Source: Pardosa pseudoannulata (taxonomy: Eukaryota > Arthropoda > Arachnida > Araneae > Lycosidae). Taken from it: a DNA stretch of 64,000 bases. Location: the NCBI GenBank assembly GCA_032207245.1, contig CM063501.1, forward strand, positions 61,954,793-62,018,792. Reading direction: 5' to 3'. The notes beneath the pieces were generated by a model. It was not told where the DNA came from. It saw only the letters and a list, made by a program, of their open reading frames with translations, and ran no database searches. Both the position numbers and the translations under genes were made by a program. Shown here piece after piece: positions 1 to 13,497 of the stretch (the first letter of the stretch is position 1; each line of letters starts with the position of its first letter).

Positions 1-548
1 TTTGACAAGATGTTTTTTCAATTATTTTTTAATTTCTGTTATTTTCCCATGTCTGTATAGACATTAGGATCTCTGTAAAATAAACAAAAAAATATATGAT
101 TTTCCATTTTTGAAATAATTAATATCCACTTTGGCGAACACTGACAATTATGTTATATAGTAGTTATAAATATACATGTCCGGTGTAGCGGCCAGATTTA
201 GCCAAAATAAGGGTTAAAAATGAATTTTAAGTTTTTTTCTAGTTTTGAATGATTTTCTAATAGTTGTTGCTATCCCATATATTATGTAGTTAATTCATTC
301 TATATTTTCGATCAGTTTAATATAAAATTGAAGCTTATATGTTACTTAATATATATAGCAAATGAGATTTCTAAGTTTCTGAAATTGCCGTTGTGTTAAT
401 GTACATATTTTTTACTTTAATACCAAAAAATTATTTTATAAAAATATTATTTCTAAAAATGTTCTGAAGCGCTATAAATTTTTTTCATTATGTAGGAATA
501 TATTAAGTTATTGAAAGTCGAAATCAGAACACAAACAAAAAAATCTTC

Positions 549-615
549 TGCGGTTCTCAAACTGAGCGTTGTAGCACCTTGGGATGCCGCATCGAATAAA
601 GTTTCAGAACCGCTG
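549..615. repeat. Short foldback relic with hAT-like ends
   Basis: TGCGGTTCTCAAACT at the left and AGTTTCAGAACCGC at the right are inverted copies about 40 bases apart. CAG-GGTTCTCAAAC ends are typical of non-autonomous hAT elements. No target duplication is visible, so this is probably an old remnant. Confidence 0.35.
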
Positions 616-1199
616 CATTAATTATATTTCAATAAATATGTCACTATGATTGCATGAGTTTAACTGGACAACTTAATTATTTTTTATGTAGTTTTTCGTT
701 TTTAAATTATTTGCAAATTCTATGAAATAGACATGAAATAAACGGACGACATTGTCATGCTGAATCGACGGATGTGTTCCGAGGCAGCACATTTATGCTA
801 CCTCAGACATTTATTGTCAAAGCTTCCTATTTGTTCAGCTGATAATCTTTCGGGAAGCTTTGACCTCGCTTCGGCGTATCATTCATGCCGAAGTTGTCTT
901 GTCTGCGTTCAAAGTGCCAGTAATTACCTCCTCTTCCCTCAATGTGTGCCTCAAGTGTATGCTCTTAAATATTTATTGTAATTAAATAACGTATCGCCAG
1001 TGGATTCTATTTCTCGTTACACTCTTACTACAGAATCGTTTGTTATAATTGTATTTTACACGGGAAGTCTTTTTATTAATATATTTTGGAGAAATTTATA
1101 GTTCAAGCTTTTAAAATAGATATTTATACTAGTATCGTTAAAAATCTGATGTTTGTTCTCAGTATCACTTTATTAAAGTCTCATTGCTTTCGCTTCTCC

Positions 1200-1202
<3 letters not shown>

Positions 1203-1251
<49 letters not shown>
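1203..1251. repeat. TA microsatellite
   Basis: About 24 uninterrupted TA units. Confidence 0.95.
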
Positions 1252-1255
<4 letters not shown>

Positions 1256-1969
1256 TTTCTGTTATGTTTGTATGAACTTAATATGTACAGATGTATGTGT
1301 ACACACACAATGCTTACACTTATATAGTCTAATTATTTTAATTATAATAACAAACTCCCAGATCTTTAAAGAAAAATGGATGATTTTGTTATAAAAACAA
1401 TAACCCAGTATAAAATAAGTCTTGTCTTTTTATTTTAGTAGACCTGTTTATCATTTTACATTTATATAAATAAAATAATAGGTCCAAATTTGCCTGTGCA
1501 CGTATCACACAAAAGATACTGGATGAATTGATATATTTTTAATTTGTTTTTAATATTTCTGGAATCAACTTCGCCTATATTGTTTCCCGAAATTTGAGGT
1601 TAATTTTTTGCAATTGATATTTAACCGATTTTTCATTTTGGACATTTTTAAGGGCTACCGAAAGATGGGAAGATACTCGATTATAAGTTTGCAATCTGTT
1701 TAAATAAAATCATAAATTGAAATGTGTCTATATGAGCATCCCAACCACTAATCGGATTAAAATATAAGAATCTTTACAATAAAATCTCAATACAACACTA
1801 TCTGACACAACATTGAATCCATCTATAGCGATAATTTTTTATGACGAGGTAAATTTACATACATTACAATATAATCGCACCGTCCCCTCGATTTAACGAT
1901 ATTCTTAACAGCAGTAAACTTCTGAAAAAGGATTTTTTGTCGAGTGACTGCTTTTTCCTATCCCTCTGC

Positions 1970-2585
1970 AATGATTTTTCAGAAGTTAAATTCCGGAAAA
2001 AGATGTCGTGGAAGAAATTTTAACAGCTGATGATGAAGTTTAGGTTCTCGCAGGAGTTAGGGACGAAGATACTTTGTCCGAAATGTTGGATAAAAAAGAA
2101 AACGATGATGCTGAATTAGTAATGAGAATACAGATTCCTCGCATTCTTTATTGACAGCTCCTAAAACACTTCAATCTATTACGTCTTTACAGATATTTTC
2201 AAGTATTTCTTCCACAATTTATGAATGTTTTCGTGCTTTAGACTCTATTCATATTTTGTAAATTGATTTAAGAGTGAAAAGGTGAAATTAAGAGTGAAAA
2301 AAAGTAGCAAACAAAAATAACGGATTTCTTTCAATAAATGTTTCTCGGGTATGTGAATTTTATTGCATGTTTGCAAATTTATTTAAAAAAAATTCCTATT
2401 CTTGGACAATATTTAACAGTTTGATAGTTTAAAGAAAAATTTATTTTTGTATCATAAACATATCAAACTATCCATAATTGATGTATTTTCGATTGAAATA
2501 TATTGTCTTTAGATATAACAATGTATGCGTCTATAATGATAATGTTATTAGGTTACTTAAGTGTTGTTGTAGCGAGGTTTCATTG
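1970..2585 (+). mobile_element. Relic of a pogo/Tigger-like transposon, 3' end
   Basis: The decayed reading frame contains DVVEEILTADDEV and, after a stop, LAGVRDEDTLSEMLDKKEND. The acidic region is followed by TAPKTLQSITSLQIF, resembling the acidic C-terminus of pogo/Tigger transposases. The right end TAGCGAGGTTTCATTG followed by TA resembles a Tigger terminal repeat. Stops and frameshifts break it; the left end was not found. Confidence 0.5.
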
Positions 2586-4612
2586 TATATCTAATAAATC
2601 TAAAAAAACTTAAGCTGTCCTTTTTCTTAAAATTTCAATTCAATTTTTTTATTATTTTTTTAAGAATTATTATTTACGTAGTATTTTCCTTCCTTGATAT
2701 GTATTAAGGAATTGCGCCTTATAAGAGGCATATAAAGCTTAAAATATTTTCTTTTAGTTAAATGTTTAGAAAATTTCGAAAGTATATCAGTAAATTTTTA
2801 ATAATTTATAATATATTTTTAGTAACCATGGGATCTGGAAAACGAAAATTCATTTTTGCATCTAATGACAATTAATAAATATATTTATCCTAATTTAGTA
2901 CCTTATAATATGTCATAATTGAAAATAGTCCCTAAAAGTGCTTTTAAAAGGAACGTAAACACCATTAGTTATGTATACCCATACCGAAGTCTGAACTCGC
3001 GGCTAGTTTCTCAAAATTGGATCTGTCAGAAACATTGATGACTCACTAATTCTGTATGATCCCTGGCCTAGATCATGACAATATGGGGCCCTGGAGAATT
3101 ATCAGTTTGGGGTCCTCTAACCTACTATTAAGGGTATTATATATTAGGGAGGGTGTAAGAAAACTCGCAGTGATCTACGTTCACTTGGGAGCTAAATTGT
3201 GGTACCTCTATCTAAACTTAGAGAATTTATAAATAACTTGTGTTATTTTTCTATCTAAAATGAAGTCTTTCAATCTCTGAACCCCAACGAGCGAGGATGT
3301 TTGAAGTTAATATTTATTGACACTATAATATAGTTCAGTGCAAAATAGTTTCTCGTTAGAAAATATATTTTGTCAACACTTCTGCTACCCTGCCAACTCA
3401 CTAGTTCTTTCTCTCTTTCTAACCCTTTTATTGTTTGTGTCACTGTCAAACCTTTAATCTTTTCTTTTGTAGTAAGAACAAAGCCCCATGTCTTCATTAA
3501 TAACTTTCATACTTGAGACTTTCATTGTGCATTTTTTATTATTAACGGAATGTAACGGATTTCTCCAGAATCCCTTTACGAATTCTTTTTATACGGCTCT
3601 TTTGTACGAAGTGTAAGTGGAGACGGCCAGCCAATGTCGATCTCTACAGTAATTAGCATCAAATAATGGATTAAGTTCTCTATCCAAATATCGATTGAGT
3701 TCTATATTAAAACTAAGGCATTTTATAAATGCTTCACCTGCAGCAAATAAGTTTAACACAAGTTATTGAGTAAGTACGTAGATTAAATCTCGAAAGCATT
3801 GTTACCGGGTTGCTGACATTCCTCCCCACCCCCACAACTGTTTTCTTTGATTTTTATTATAGATTAGTGGGTGGCTACACGCGTATTACTTCAAATCATT
3901 TATCAAACTTATGTTGACAGTGCAAGTAATTTATTCTGGAATTTATTTAGCTTGATCAATTTCGTTTTTATTTTAATTAGTGTACTAATTCTTTATCTAG
4001 TTAATTGGTCTTTTATTTAAATTAATTTTTAGATCTTGTATACATAGAGTAAGAAAACTGTCGTAGTTGTCTCAATAGAGTATAATAAGTAGTAAATTGC
4101 GGAGTGAGTGTTTTCTGCTTCCTGTGCGGCCTGGTAATATTGTCTTACATTTTGATACATAAACATACATAGAGGAATCTTATTTTTTTTTAATTAACTC
4201 AGAATATTGCTATTTCTACGCGCACATAGGTTTATTTTTAATTCAACGTAAAGTAGCAGTTTGTGCTACAAACAAAAATCTGTTCGCCAGTTTCGGCTCG
4301 TCGATACTTATAAAAACGTCACAAGAGTAGAACTTCTATGCAGCATTTATCTTGTCATTTATTAGTATTCCGTAATTCAAAAGGTTAAATAATAAAGGTA
4401 GTTCCTTTTATCTTTTTTAATTTTATACACATCTACAAATGCATAGTGTATTCACACTTTTTATTTTCTGCTAACGAAACTGTTTAAAGTTAAAATTTTC
4501 CAGCAACAACTTTTCTTTCTGTAATTATCGGAGCATTAATGAATTAAATTTCACTTATACAAATACAGTACCATCTTTCAAATGTAGGTTTTTTAAATCA
4601 CAATAAGTGATT

Positions 4613-4730
4613 GAGACCAAGACCTACTGCTCAAAGCCGATTTCGAATGTTGCGAACATCCATGCCAGAAGTGGGAATCGAATCCACAAACTAAGGTACC
4701 GAAGAGCACCGCGCTACCCATTCAGCCCTT
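4613..4730 (-). mobile_element. tRNA-derived SINE, partial copy
   Basis: Read on the minus strand it starts near the A-box (GGGCTGAATGGGTAGCG), passes the B-box GGATTCGATTCCC and continues into CATGGATGTTCGC and TAAGC/GAGCAGTAGGTC. It lacks the 3' end. Same family as the copy at 7379. Confidence 0.75.
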
Positions 4731-5045
4731 GTTCAATCTAATGTATTGAATAAAACTGTACATGGAATTAACAATAAGATTTGTGAGTGGAACTATAAAA
4801 AATCTTAAAGCAAGACGATTTAGTGTTTGTTTCAATTCTTTTGCTGCTCGCTTTTTTAGTTTAAAGTTGAAATGTTCCGTATATGCATTGGTTTAAAATC
4901 TCCTAAAACATCCTTAAATCTCCTCTTTGTCCTAAAAAATGAATAATTCATATATTTCATTTTTATATGCTTTTTCTTAAATGAAAACTTTAAATGACTT
5001 TTTCTCCACGTTCAACGTTCTTTAATTTTATGTTCTCAAAATGCT

Positions 5046-5049
<4 letters not shown>

Positions 5050-5097
<48 letters not shown>
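5050..5097. repeat. Poly-T tract
   Basis: 48 consecutive T. Confidence 0.95.
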
Positions 5098-5099
<2 letters not shown>

Positions 5100-7378
5100 T
5101 TGAAATAGAAATTTCAAATTTTTTGTACTTGTTCTGATAATTATGTTAGTGATAAACCTGTGAATGGATTTAGACTTTCAGTGTTTAATTTTTATTTTTT
5201 GAATAAACTTATGTAAACAAGCATTATATTTCACCGTTTTACTCTAGATATATCAGAGTAAAAAAAAAAATGACTGTAATATTAGACCTATCTAAAAATC
5301 TATACGCAGAATTTTGTAATACAGTTAAGAAAATCTTCAAAAAAATAATCTGAAAACAATTTTTAAAAAATGTGGATTTTTAAAAATCCGAAAAATTTTA
5401 CTTTTTTTTTTAAAATTCTAATTACAAATGTGCAGTTCAAAACTTTTTTTTAAAAATTTACTTCTTGCTAAATATTGAAATGCATTACATTCACAATTTT
5501 TAAAATTAAAAAAGATATTCAATAAGTACCATGTCTTCTTAAAAATATTTATTATAATAAATTTGGATTATATAACAAAAGTACTACATTTCCGAATGTA
5601 CGATATAACCCCGGGGGTACTAATATTTGAAAACGTTATTTGGAAATATTTTAAATGTTACATTTTTAAAAAAAGTTTTAAATTTTAGACCAAATTTACT
5701 TTTTTAAATACGCTTTAAATTAGATTTAATTTGAAAACAACTGCATTGTTTTCTGTAATACTTAATAATTTTCTGGAAAGGATGCAGGGTTTTTCTTGAT
5801 CGTTTTAAACTCTTGCACCTTCATATCAATTTGAAATTTAGGGTCTAAACTTTTATCAAATGCATTTTCTTGTGTGATACACGATATCTGAATTTATATA
5901 ACAATTTGGCTTTTATCCAGAAGTAATAATAATAATTCGATTTAAAATTGACAATATCACTGATATCAATTATGTTGCCAACAACGGAAGAAATGCTAAA
6001 GAGATTTGGAACTTGTTTGTGGGCGGTTACTTTTTATTGGATTCCGTCCAGATATTTTTGGAACTTGTTTATAACTTTAATTTTACAGTTATGAATTTCC
6101 AAAATTTTATCTTACCGTAATTATCGAGTTACGCTGTCAGAAGGTTTTTTTGGTCATATAAAGGAAGTTATTTATTTTTCATAGATTTAAGTAATTACTT
6201 TACTACTTCGGTAGTTCATTTTTATTTTGTTATTGGAATGTTTTTTAGCGGATTATTGACTTTTAAGTTACATTATTGCGTTGTAAGTGACAGTTTTTAA
6301 AATTAATCAATGAGATAGGTCGCTAATTTTAATTCCATACTAAGCTGCAAATGGAACATAAAAAAAATTAAAGATTTTTGGCTTTTGTATGTGTGGCACT
6401 AAAGATATACTGTTTAATTAGAAATTATTAATTCAAACTTTAGTTTATGGAAGTGTGGATGGAAGGCAGTCTTAAAGAATCGCGTCCTTATTTTTAATTT
6501 GGGTGAGTTGGGAAATTAATTAGAAAAATAGAGCGTGAATTTGAAGAACTTAGGGGACTATAACTTTTTATATATATTATGTACATACACACACACACAC
6601 AATTTCAAATTAAGATTATAAATTTCACAATTCATTTAGATAGAACTATTGAATTTTTAATCAAATTTTGCCCATCTGAAAGTCCAGTGTGGCCCAAAAT
6701 TTTACCTCCGCTTTTATTTAAAAAAACAAAAATCTCCCCGATCTTCTGATGATAAAACTTCCCTTTTCCTTCCCTTTATTAATAACCCATGTGAGCGAAT
6801 TCTCATGCTGAACCGTAAAGCCGGTAGATTCTCTAAGGAATAGATTAGTAGGCTCATAGCTGCGGATCGTTGAACACGTGAAAACTGTAGTCAGGTTGAG
6901 CCTACTTCCCACGTGTTATAACGCTATCTTCATTTTCATTTCATTTTTGCTCTACTGACTTCCTTTTTGGTATCGAAGCGTATTTTATTTATCTGTTGAT
7001 TGATTTTCACTCAATTAAAATAGTTATCTTACCTCTGTGATAGGCCGTCGTTTCCCTTTTATCAATTATCGTAGTTTGTTTTGTTTGAATTTGGATTTTA
7101 TTAACCTTTCATATCTCACTCAGGTAGAAACTCGGCGCGAATAGACGCGGATAAATTTGACCCAATTTTTAAATTAATTAGTGGGTAGCATATTACATAT
7201 CATTGCAGAGTTATATCATACATAATATATCTGAATAATTGTGCATGTAAAATAAACATATTAAATACAGAAAAAAATGACGTTTGATTTTCCATCACTT
7301 TTTTACTATTTTATTCATGCATCTCCTACATGAACATTATGTAAAATATGTAATTTTTCTTTGTATAACTATTGAATG

Positions 7379-7557
7379 CCGAACTATGGCCGAATGGTTA
7401 GGGTGCTGGCCTTTGGAACCGGAGTACGTGGGTTCGAATCCCACTGTAGCATGGATGTTCGTAGTCGTTCGGAATCGGTTTTAAGCAGTAGGTCCCGGTC
7501 TCTCTAGCCCTCGTGATGCAATAAGTAGACCATAGCGCTCCAAACCAAACCAAACCT
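7379..7557 (+). mobile_element. tRNA-derived SINE, best full-length copy
   Basis: The pol III A-box TGGCCGAATGG (about 7387) and B-box GGTTCGAATCC (7431) sit in a tRNA-like head. The D-arm resembles class II (Ser/Leu) tRNA. The body reads CGTTCGGAATCGG, TTTAAGCAGTAGGTCCCGG, then AGTAGACCATAGCGC, ending in a CCAAAC repeat tail. TAACTATTGAATG before and TAACTGTTGGATT after look like a mutated target duplication. At least a dozen relatives lie in the window. Confidence 0.88.
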
Positions 7558-7641
7558 AACTGTTGGATTAATAATAGAATGGATATTTTGGGTAATGTTT
7601 ACATTTGACAACATCTTTGACTTTCAAATTTCTGTTATTAT

Positions 7642-8156
7642 AGTCGAACCTTCTACTTACCGAACATCTAATTTGAGAAATTTTCCTTGGAACATTAAAC
7701 ATTTTTCGAATTTTTTTTCGTAAAATAACCTTGAAATAGCTAATATCCTATTAACAAGCTTTTTATCCGTGATTTAATTTTTTCTCTCTTTATTTCCCAG
7801 AATTTTCTGGACATTCCACTTGTAATTTCTTTAACACATTTAATTTTCATAGTAAATTCAAAATATCATTAAAATTACTTTTTATATAAATATTTTTAAC
7901 TGAATATACCGATTATTAATGGATAACATTTTGCTCCGATTCTTGTTTTTCTCTCAGGTTTCTCTTTTAAAATTTAAATAGAAATATCATATTATATACA
8001 AAAATTGCGATTAATTACATTTCCTGAATGTTATTTAGTATTTATGGATTTGAAATATGTTTTAAGTACTTTAAAAAATGGTTCTCTGTTTAATATTTTT
8101 CCATATAACGAACGTTTTTTAGGGATTTTGCGACTTCGCTAATTACAGGTCTGACT
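7642..8156. mobile_element. Tigger/pogo-like MITE with TA target duplication
   Basis: Left end AGTCGAACCTTCTACTTACC and right end GCGAAGTCG-type inverse (reverse complement AGTCAGACCTGTAATTAGC) are related terminal inverted repeats. TA flanks both ends exactly (7640-7641, 8157-8158). The 515-bp interior is AT-rich and noncoding. Confidence 0.6.
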
Positions 8157-8670
8157 ATATTTATAATTTTGTCATTTGTATCGACATATCATGACTTTTC
8201 GAGCTGCGCTAATGAATTTGCTTTTTAGGTGCATGAACTGAAATCAAAAGGAATAGTTTTATCTATTATAAAACTTCACTTTATAGTATGATAGTACAGG
8301 TATATATATAGTACAGGAGGACAAATTTATCATTTCATTTTTAATGAGATCCCATGCCATTTAGATATTTGTCAATATATATTAATTAGAAATGATTTGG
8401 GCGTTGATGAGCTAAGGGGAAATAATATCCTTGGAGCTAAAAACTCATCATTAAAATAGCCTATTTTTGATTCGGTATAAAATAAAAAGTACTGCTTTAT
8501 TTAGAATAAAAATTTTCCTAGATCATTAAGAAGGTTGGATTTTATGAAAAATTTAGTTTTGATAGATGAAGTAATATATTTTCTAAAAAGCATAAATTGA
8601 CGTAAGACGCATTGAAAAAAATGAACAATATTTTTTAAAGGTAAATTACTAATTATCTACTGATTAGTTA

Positions 8671-9120
8671 CTGATTGGGTTTTGATCAATGTTATAGAGT
8701 AAGCAAATAGAAGATAAGAACTAAAATATTAATGCAAACAGTATTAATCCACTTATACTTCAGTTTATAGGCTTTAAAATTTTAGAAATTCTGAGTTAAT
8801 AATTTATAAAAATACTTTGTAATGTCTACTATTCCCTTAAATACTACTGATTGGGTTCTGATCAATGTTATAGAGTATGCAAATAGAAGATAATTATCCT
8901 TTTTATTGAGAACTAAAATATTAATGCAAACAGTATTAATCCACTTATACTTCAGTTTATAGGCTTTAAAATTTTCGAAATTCTGAGTTAATAATTTATA
9001 AAAATACTTTGTAATGTCCACTATTCCCTTAAATGCTACTGATTGGGTTGTGATCAATGTTATAGAGTATACAAATAGGAGATAATTATCATTTTTATTC
9101 TTAGAACTAATATATTAAAG
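8671..9120. repeat. Tandem duplication, about 2.5 copies of a 176-192 bp unit
   Basis: CTGATTGGGTT begins units at 8671, 8847 and 9039. The second unit carries about 16 extra bases (ATTATCCTTTTTATTG) also present in the third, truncated one. Copies are highly similar, so the duplication is recent. The open frame spanning it is just the repeat read through. Confidence 0.9.
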
Positions 9121-10204
9121 CAAACAATATATTTTAATTTTTTTTTTTAATTTTAACTTTACTAACAGTTTTAATTTTATTTTAAAACATGACGTATCTT
9201 TACAGTTTTAGTTTGCAGAATAAAATGTATATTTTACTTCAATTTGATTTTAAAAATGTAGTTTTTAGTGCTATACATGTTTTTAAAATTTATATTGCGA
9301 GTAAAATAATTTCACTTTATTTTTCATGTTATTTGAAAATAATTATGCTATTTGAAACGACTAAACTAAGTAATATTTTTAAAGAGTTGTTGAACAACTT
9401 GTAAAAACGTTCATTATAATACGTGTAGAATTTATTTTATGATGAATGGTAAAAAGTCTTAATATGGAAAATTTTAGTCTCGAAAGGTATGTCCCTGTAA
9501 TAAAGTAATGATCGGGTCAAAATAATCCATTGATTGTACTGGAATGATTTTGAAAAATTGATATTCTAAATTTTTTTTAAGTAAATGATAACTAGTAACC
9601 ACCCTATAGTATTAGGGAGTGAAATTTTCTTTCGAAAAAGCCGTCCCACCCCAGTTCATTTCTGCTGCTCCCACAATTAGCAAAAGGCGTTCATTACTCG
9701 CAGCTTGTGAAATAGGAGGCATGCCCTATGCACCTCTTCTTAAAAGGTCGTGTCAGAAGTGGTAGCTTTGTGCCCCCCGTCATTATTTTAGTAATTAGTG
9801 CCCAACCGCGGCAATTTTTATTGCTCGTGGAAAAAGTGCCTGCGGACATTCTCTGCTTTAATGATTTAGGAAGAGGGCGAGGGCGAATTTTTAATTCGCA
9901 AACATGGGGAGCGGGACTGGATTTTAGATAGTGCCTGCTTCGTTAGGAATAGAAGTCTCAATAATTCTTCGCTTTGGAATAAATTCATTCCGTGATCGTA
10001 AGTCTGATCCAGTTGAAATATCTTTTAAAGGTAATCGGCATATCTCCTCGTACTGATTTGTGTGTAACATTGTACGTACAAAGGAGAAAAGTTATTTACA
10101 AACAGCTTTAAAGGTATTTGTACAAAGTATTATAAGCTGCTGATGCATTAAGAAAATATAAAACGCTTTGTTGGGCTTCTTTAATAATTTGAAATTAATT
10201 TGCA

Positions 10205-10220
10205 CTCTCTCTCTCTCTCA

Positions 10221-10252
<32 letters not shown>

Positions 10253-10288
10253 ACACGTGTGTGTGTGTGTGAGAGAGCGAGAGAGAGA
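10205..10288. repeat. Palindromic compound microsatellite (CT)n(CA)n-CACGTG-(TG)n(AG)n
   Basis: CT and CA runs on the left are mirrored by TG and AG runs on the right around ACACGTGT (about 10253-10260), giving a long, almost perfect inverted repeat. Confidence 0.9.
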
Positions 10289-10345
10289 AAGTGTATGCAC
10301 TTTTACGTAGATATAGATATGCATTTTTCTGGTTGTTTAATAAAG

Positions 10346-10535
10346 TTTGAGGTTTGGTATGGTGTGGAGCCCTACGGTGTACTATTTTGCAACACGAGGG
10401 CTAATAACACCGGGACCTACTGTTTAAAGCCGATTACAAATGGCTACAATCATCCATGCCACAGTGGGATTCGAGCCCGCGAACTCCGGTTCCACAGATC
10501 AGTTTCCTAGCCATTCGGCCGTCGTTCGGCGCTTG
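10346..10535 (-). mobile_element. tRNA-derived SINE, full-length minus-strand copy
   Basis: On the minus strand: GACGGCCGAATGGCTAGG (A-box), GGGCTCGAATCCC (B-box), CATGGATGATTG, AAACAGTAGGTCCCGG, AGCCCTCGTGTTGC, ending in CCATACCAAACC. Same family as 7379. Confidence 0.85.
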
Positions 10536-13045
10536 GTTAACAAGAAAACATCTTTTACAAAAGAGGAACTAAATGTTTTGATTTAATATGCTTTGTGGTA
10601 TTTCGATCTTTTTTTCATCGATGTTATGTTAATAAATTTATGGTAGATAAGTCTTCCTAAATAATTGTTGTTGCGAGGATTGCTCAGTTATTCTAGTTTT
10701 CGTTTTCGCGATGATTTTTTGAAGTTAGTACTCGATTTTTGCTCTAAGGTGGGTTGTCAAATTCATTGTACTTTAAGGATTATCTAGTCAGTTGAAAATA
10801 AGATGAGGGACCATACTCATAGATTTTTGAAAAATTCTCGGTTTATTACTAAATTTATCAAGTTATAAGTTGTTTGAAAATTAAGACATTTAGGGTTGCA
10901 CTACTATACGGAATACGCACTAAATCGCAGTACACACGGATATGTTTTACTAGAGGGGCCGAATACAATTCCCGGATCCCCAGTTTGATGCACCTGCTCT
11001 AAGACCGGTACTGTAGTACCACAGTTTTGGAGGGTTTGCGACTCCACTTTGAAGCATTTGAATTCGAATAATAGCGTATATTATCGTTATGAGATATAAT
11101 TTGCGACTATGTTAATAAAATATCAAATGCTTTTTTTAACCCTTTAATGCGCAGCGTCTCATTTTAGATACCGCTAAAAATAACTTGTAGAATTTTTATG
11201 TTTTCTTAGAACGTGTTTTTCTTTTGAAAATAGATAAGGACAACCTTATAAACAATCTAAAATATTCTGAAGTAAGTTCTGTTAGTTATAAATTTTTCCT
11301 TTGGATCGGCACTTTGATTTTTCAAAAAGCGCATATAAATTCATTTTTTCGTCAATTAGATAGACTGAAATCATGAAATTGCTTTATCTGTTTTAAAACT
11401 CCAATTTACAGTACTTATTTTACATGTAATATCAAATAAATCTTTTTTCACGAAGTTTTTCCTTTTCCACAAATGGCATCTAATGATGTTTAAAACGATA
11501 GCTGATTACTAACGTGACCTGCTGTAATGTTCAAAGTTGTTTAAACTTCATATTTATTTTATTCTGTGCAGTCCGTAATAACTTGGATTTAAGATATGCT
11601 TCGATATGTAATCAACAGAAATGATTCGAGCATTAAAGGATTAATGCATTAGATCTATGAGTAAACGCATGTTGTTTGAGCTGAAAGGTTTCAAACATAT
11701 TTCATAATTACATTTTTCACGTTAGAAAAGTTTGAATAATTTAATAAAGTTTCATTCAAAAACTGTCAAACATTAAGGGGTTTATTTCATATATGCATCA
11801 AGTCGTTTGTTTATAGAAATAAGATTTTAGTTTCTATTATTCGTAAAATATTTTCCGTCGTAGCAAATGGCTGGAGCAAAATCAATATCTCATGTAAAAC
11901 ACAGTGAATATATTTTCTGTTCCTACTTCTCAAATATTTAAACGAAATTGGCAGATTGTTGTTTTTCTAAACCAAAGTTTTAGATAGGTATTGTATTTTT
12001 GTATGTGACCTGAGTGTGACACCTTTTTGTTAAAAACTGTGTAGCGTACACTCCCGAAAGTCCTTGAGTTAATATGTCGGCGCAGTGAATGTGTTTCCAT
12101 GGCGAATGTCTTCATGCCTGCCTGAGCAAAGTTGTGGTCTTTTTGCGCTAACGTCAGAAATTCATTTTGGGGTTATGGCCTTTGGTTTTGACTCGCTGGT
12201 ATTTAAGTAACGAATTTTCATAATTTTTTACTCATCAGGTAATATTTAGAAGCGGGACTTTAATGTCCACTTATGTAAAGGCTACAAGTTATTGTAATAG
12301 GTGCAATGTTACTTTATTTCGCATTGTCTTCCGTCTTTCAAGGGAACTAAGGCATTCTCCGCCTTTAAAAACTCAGCTTTTAATTATTAAAAATTTAATA
12401 TTTCAGCTTTTATTTAAAAAAAATAGTTGTTTTGCCGCATTCAAAACTATATATTTTTTTATTGGTGTCAAGTCTTAACTGGAGTTAACGATGATAATAC
12501 AATGTTAATAAACATAGTGATGTACAGAAAATTATTTAAAGTTGAGTTTTCCCCGAAGTTTATTTTTCAGTAATTAGGTACATCTATTTAAAAAAAATAT
12601 TTAAAAAATGTATAAATATTTCTATAACATTACTTCAACCAATTAATATAATTTATTTCTTTTATAAATAATATTACTTTTTACTAAATAAATAATCCTT
12701 TTTTTCATTAAATTTAAGAAAATTGCACCTTTTTTTAAGAAATTCAATTTTGTTGATTCAATTTTTAAAAAAAAAATTGTGTACTCATACCTATTCATTA
12801 TTAATTATTGTACTACTGTTTATGGTAAATACCTGTTTGATTTTTCTATATTTAATTGAAAAATGAAAAAATGAAGTAGTTTTCGCTGTAATATAAGAGA
12901 TAAACCATGTATTAATGTAGTATTTTGGCTGAGAAATTTCGTTTAGTAAAAAGTACTGAAGTTTTTTAAAATTTTTCTATTTTGTGAAGTCGAAAAATAC
13001 CAGTTCCCTTAATTATAAAATGAAACTGTGTTTAATAACATATTT

Positions 13046-13135
13046 ATGCCGAAATAGCTCTTCGGAACAGGAGTTCGTGGGTTCGAATCCCGCTGATAGG
13101 ATGAATGATCGTAGCCGGTGTCGCGAGCTCGGCTG
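13046..13135 (+). mobile_element. tRNA-derived SINE, deleted copy
   Basis: The head has lost part of the A-box region (ATGCCGAAATAGCTCTTCGG), but GTTCGTGGGTTCGAATCCC and the following GATCGTAGCCG are preserved. The tail is missing. Confidence 0.65.
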
Positions 13136-13468
13136 TTTTTGTTTTTCCGCCGGTGGCAACGGGGAAAAAGAGGGAAAGAAAATAAAATGGTTGTTGTTGC
13201 TGATGTTGAATGTTTCATTTTTGAATACTAATTTGTACTCCCAAAGACTAGAATTAGAGAAGATTTATTTTTAGAGAATAGAACAGCCGAGATCGGGGTT
13301 AACAAGGGTAATACAATGTAAATAAACATAGTCATGTACAGAAAATTATGAAGTTGAGTTTTTCTCGAAATGTGTTTTTCAGTAATTTGTACAATTCAAA
13401 TGTGATTCTGATCCGAAAATTTCCGAATTTTCTGAAAAATTGTTTTGTTTGAGTCTATTCCAAAAATT

Positions 13469-13497
13469 ATTTAAAAAAAAAAAAAAAAAAAAAAAAA
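13469..13497. repeat. Poly-A tract
   Basis: About 29 A residues. Confidence 0.9.

Noticed and set aside
757..981. 74-codon open frame with cysteine-rich look
   Set aside because: No signal peptide, no cysteine framework, no splice context; composition is only slightly richer than the background.
1086..1394. Open frame of 102 codons
   Set aside because: It is mostly a translated TA microsatellite (IYIYIY) with no domain or codon pattern. The same applies to frames over the TA arrays at 23.5, 37.2, 50.3, 53.0, 55.9 and 57.3 kb.
7379..7460. Possible functional tRNA gene (A-box and B-box present)
   Set aside because: The cloverleaf cannot be closed properly, the same head recurs many times with a constant non-tRNA body, and it is a SINE head.
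8782..9057. Open frame of 91 codons with an internal repeat
   Set aside because: It is the tandem duplication read through; no start context or homology.
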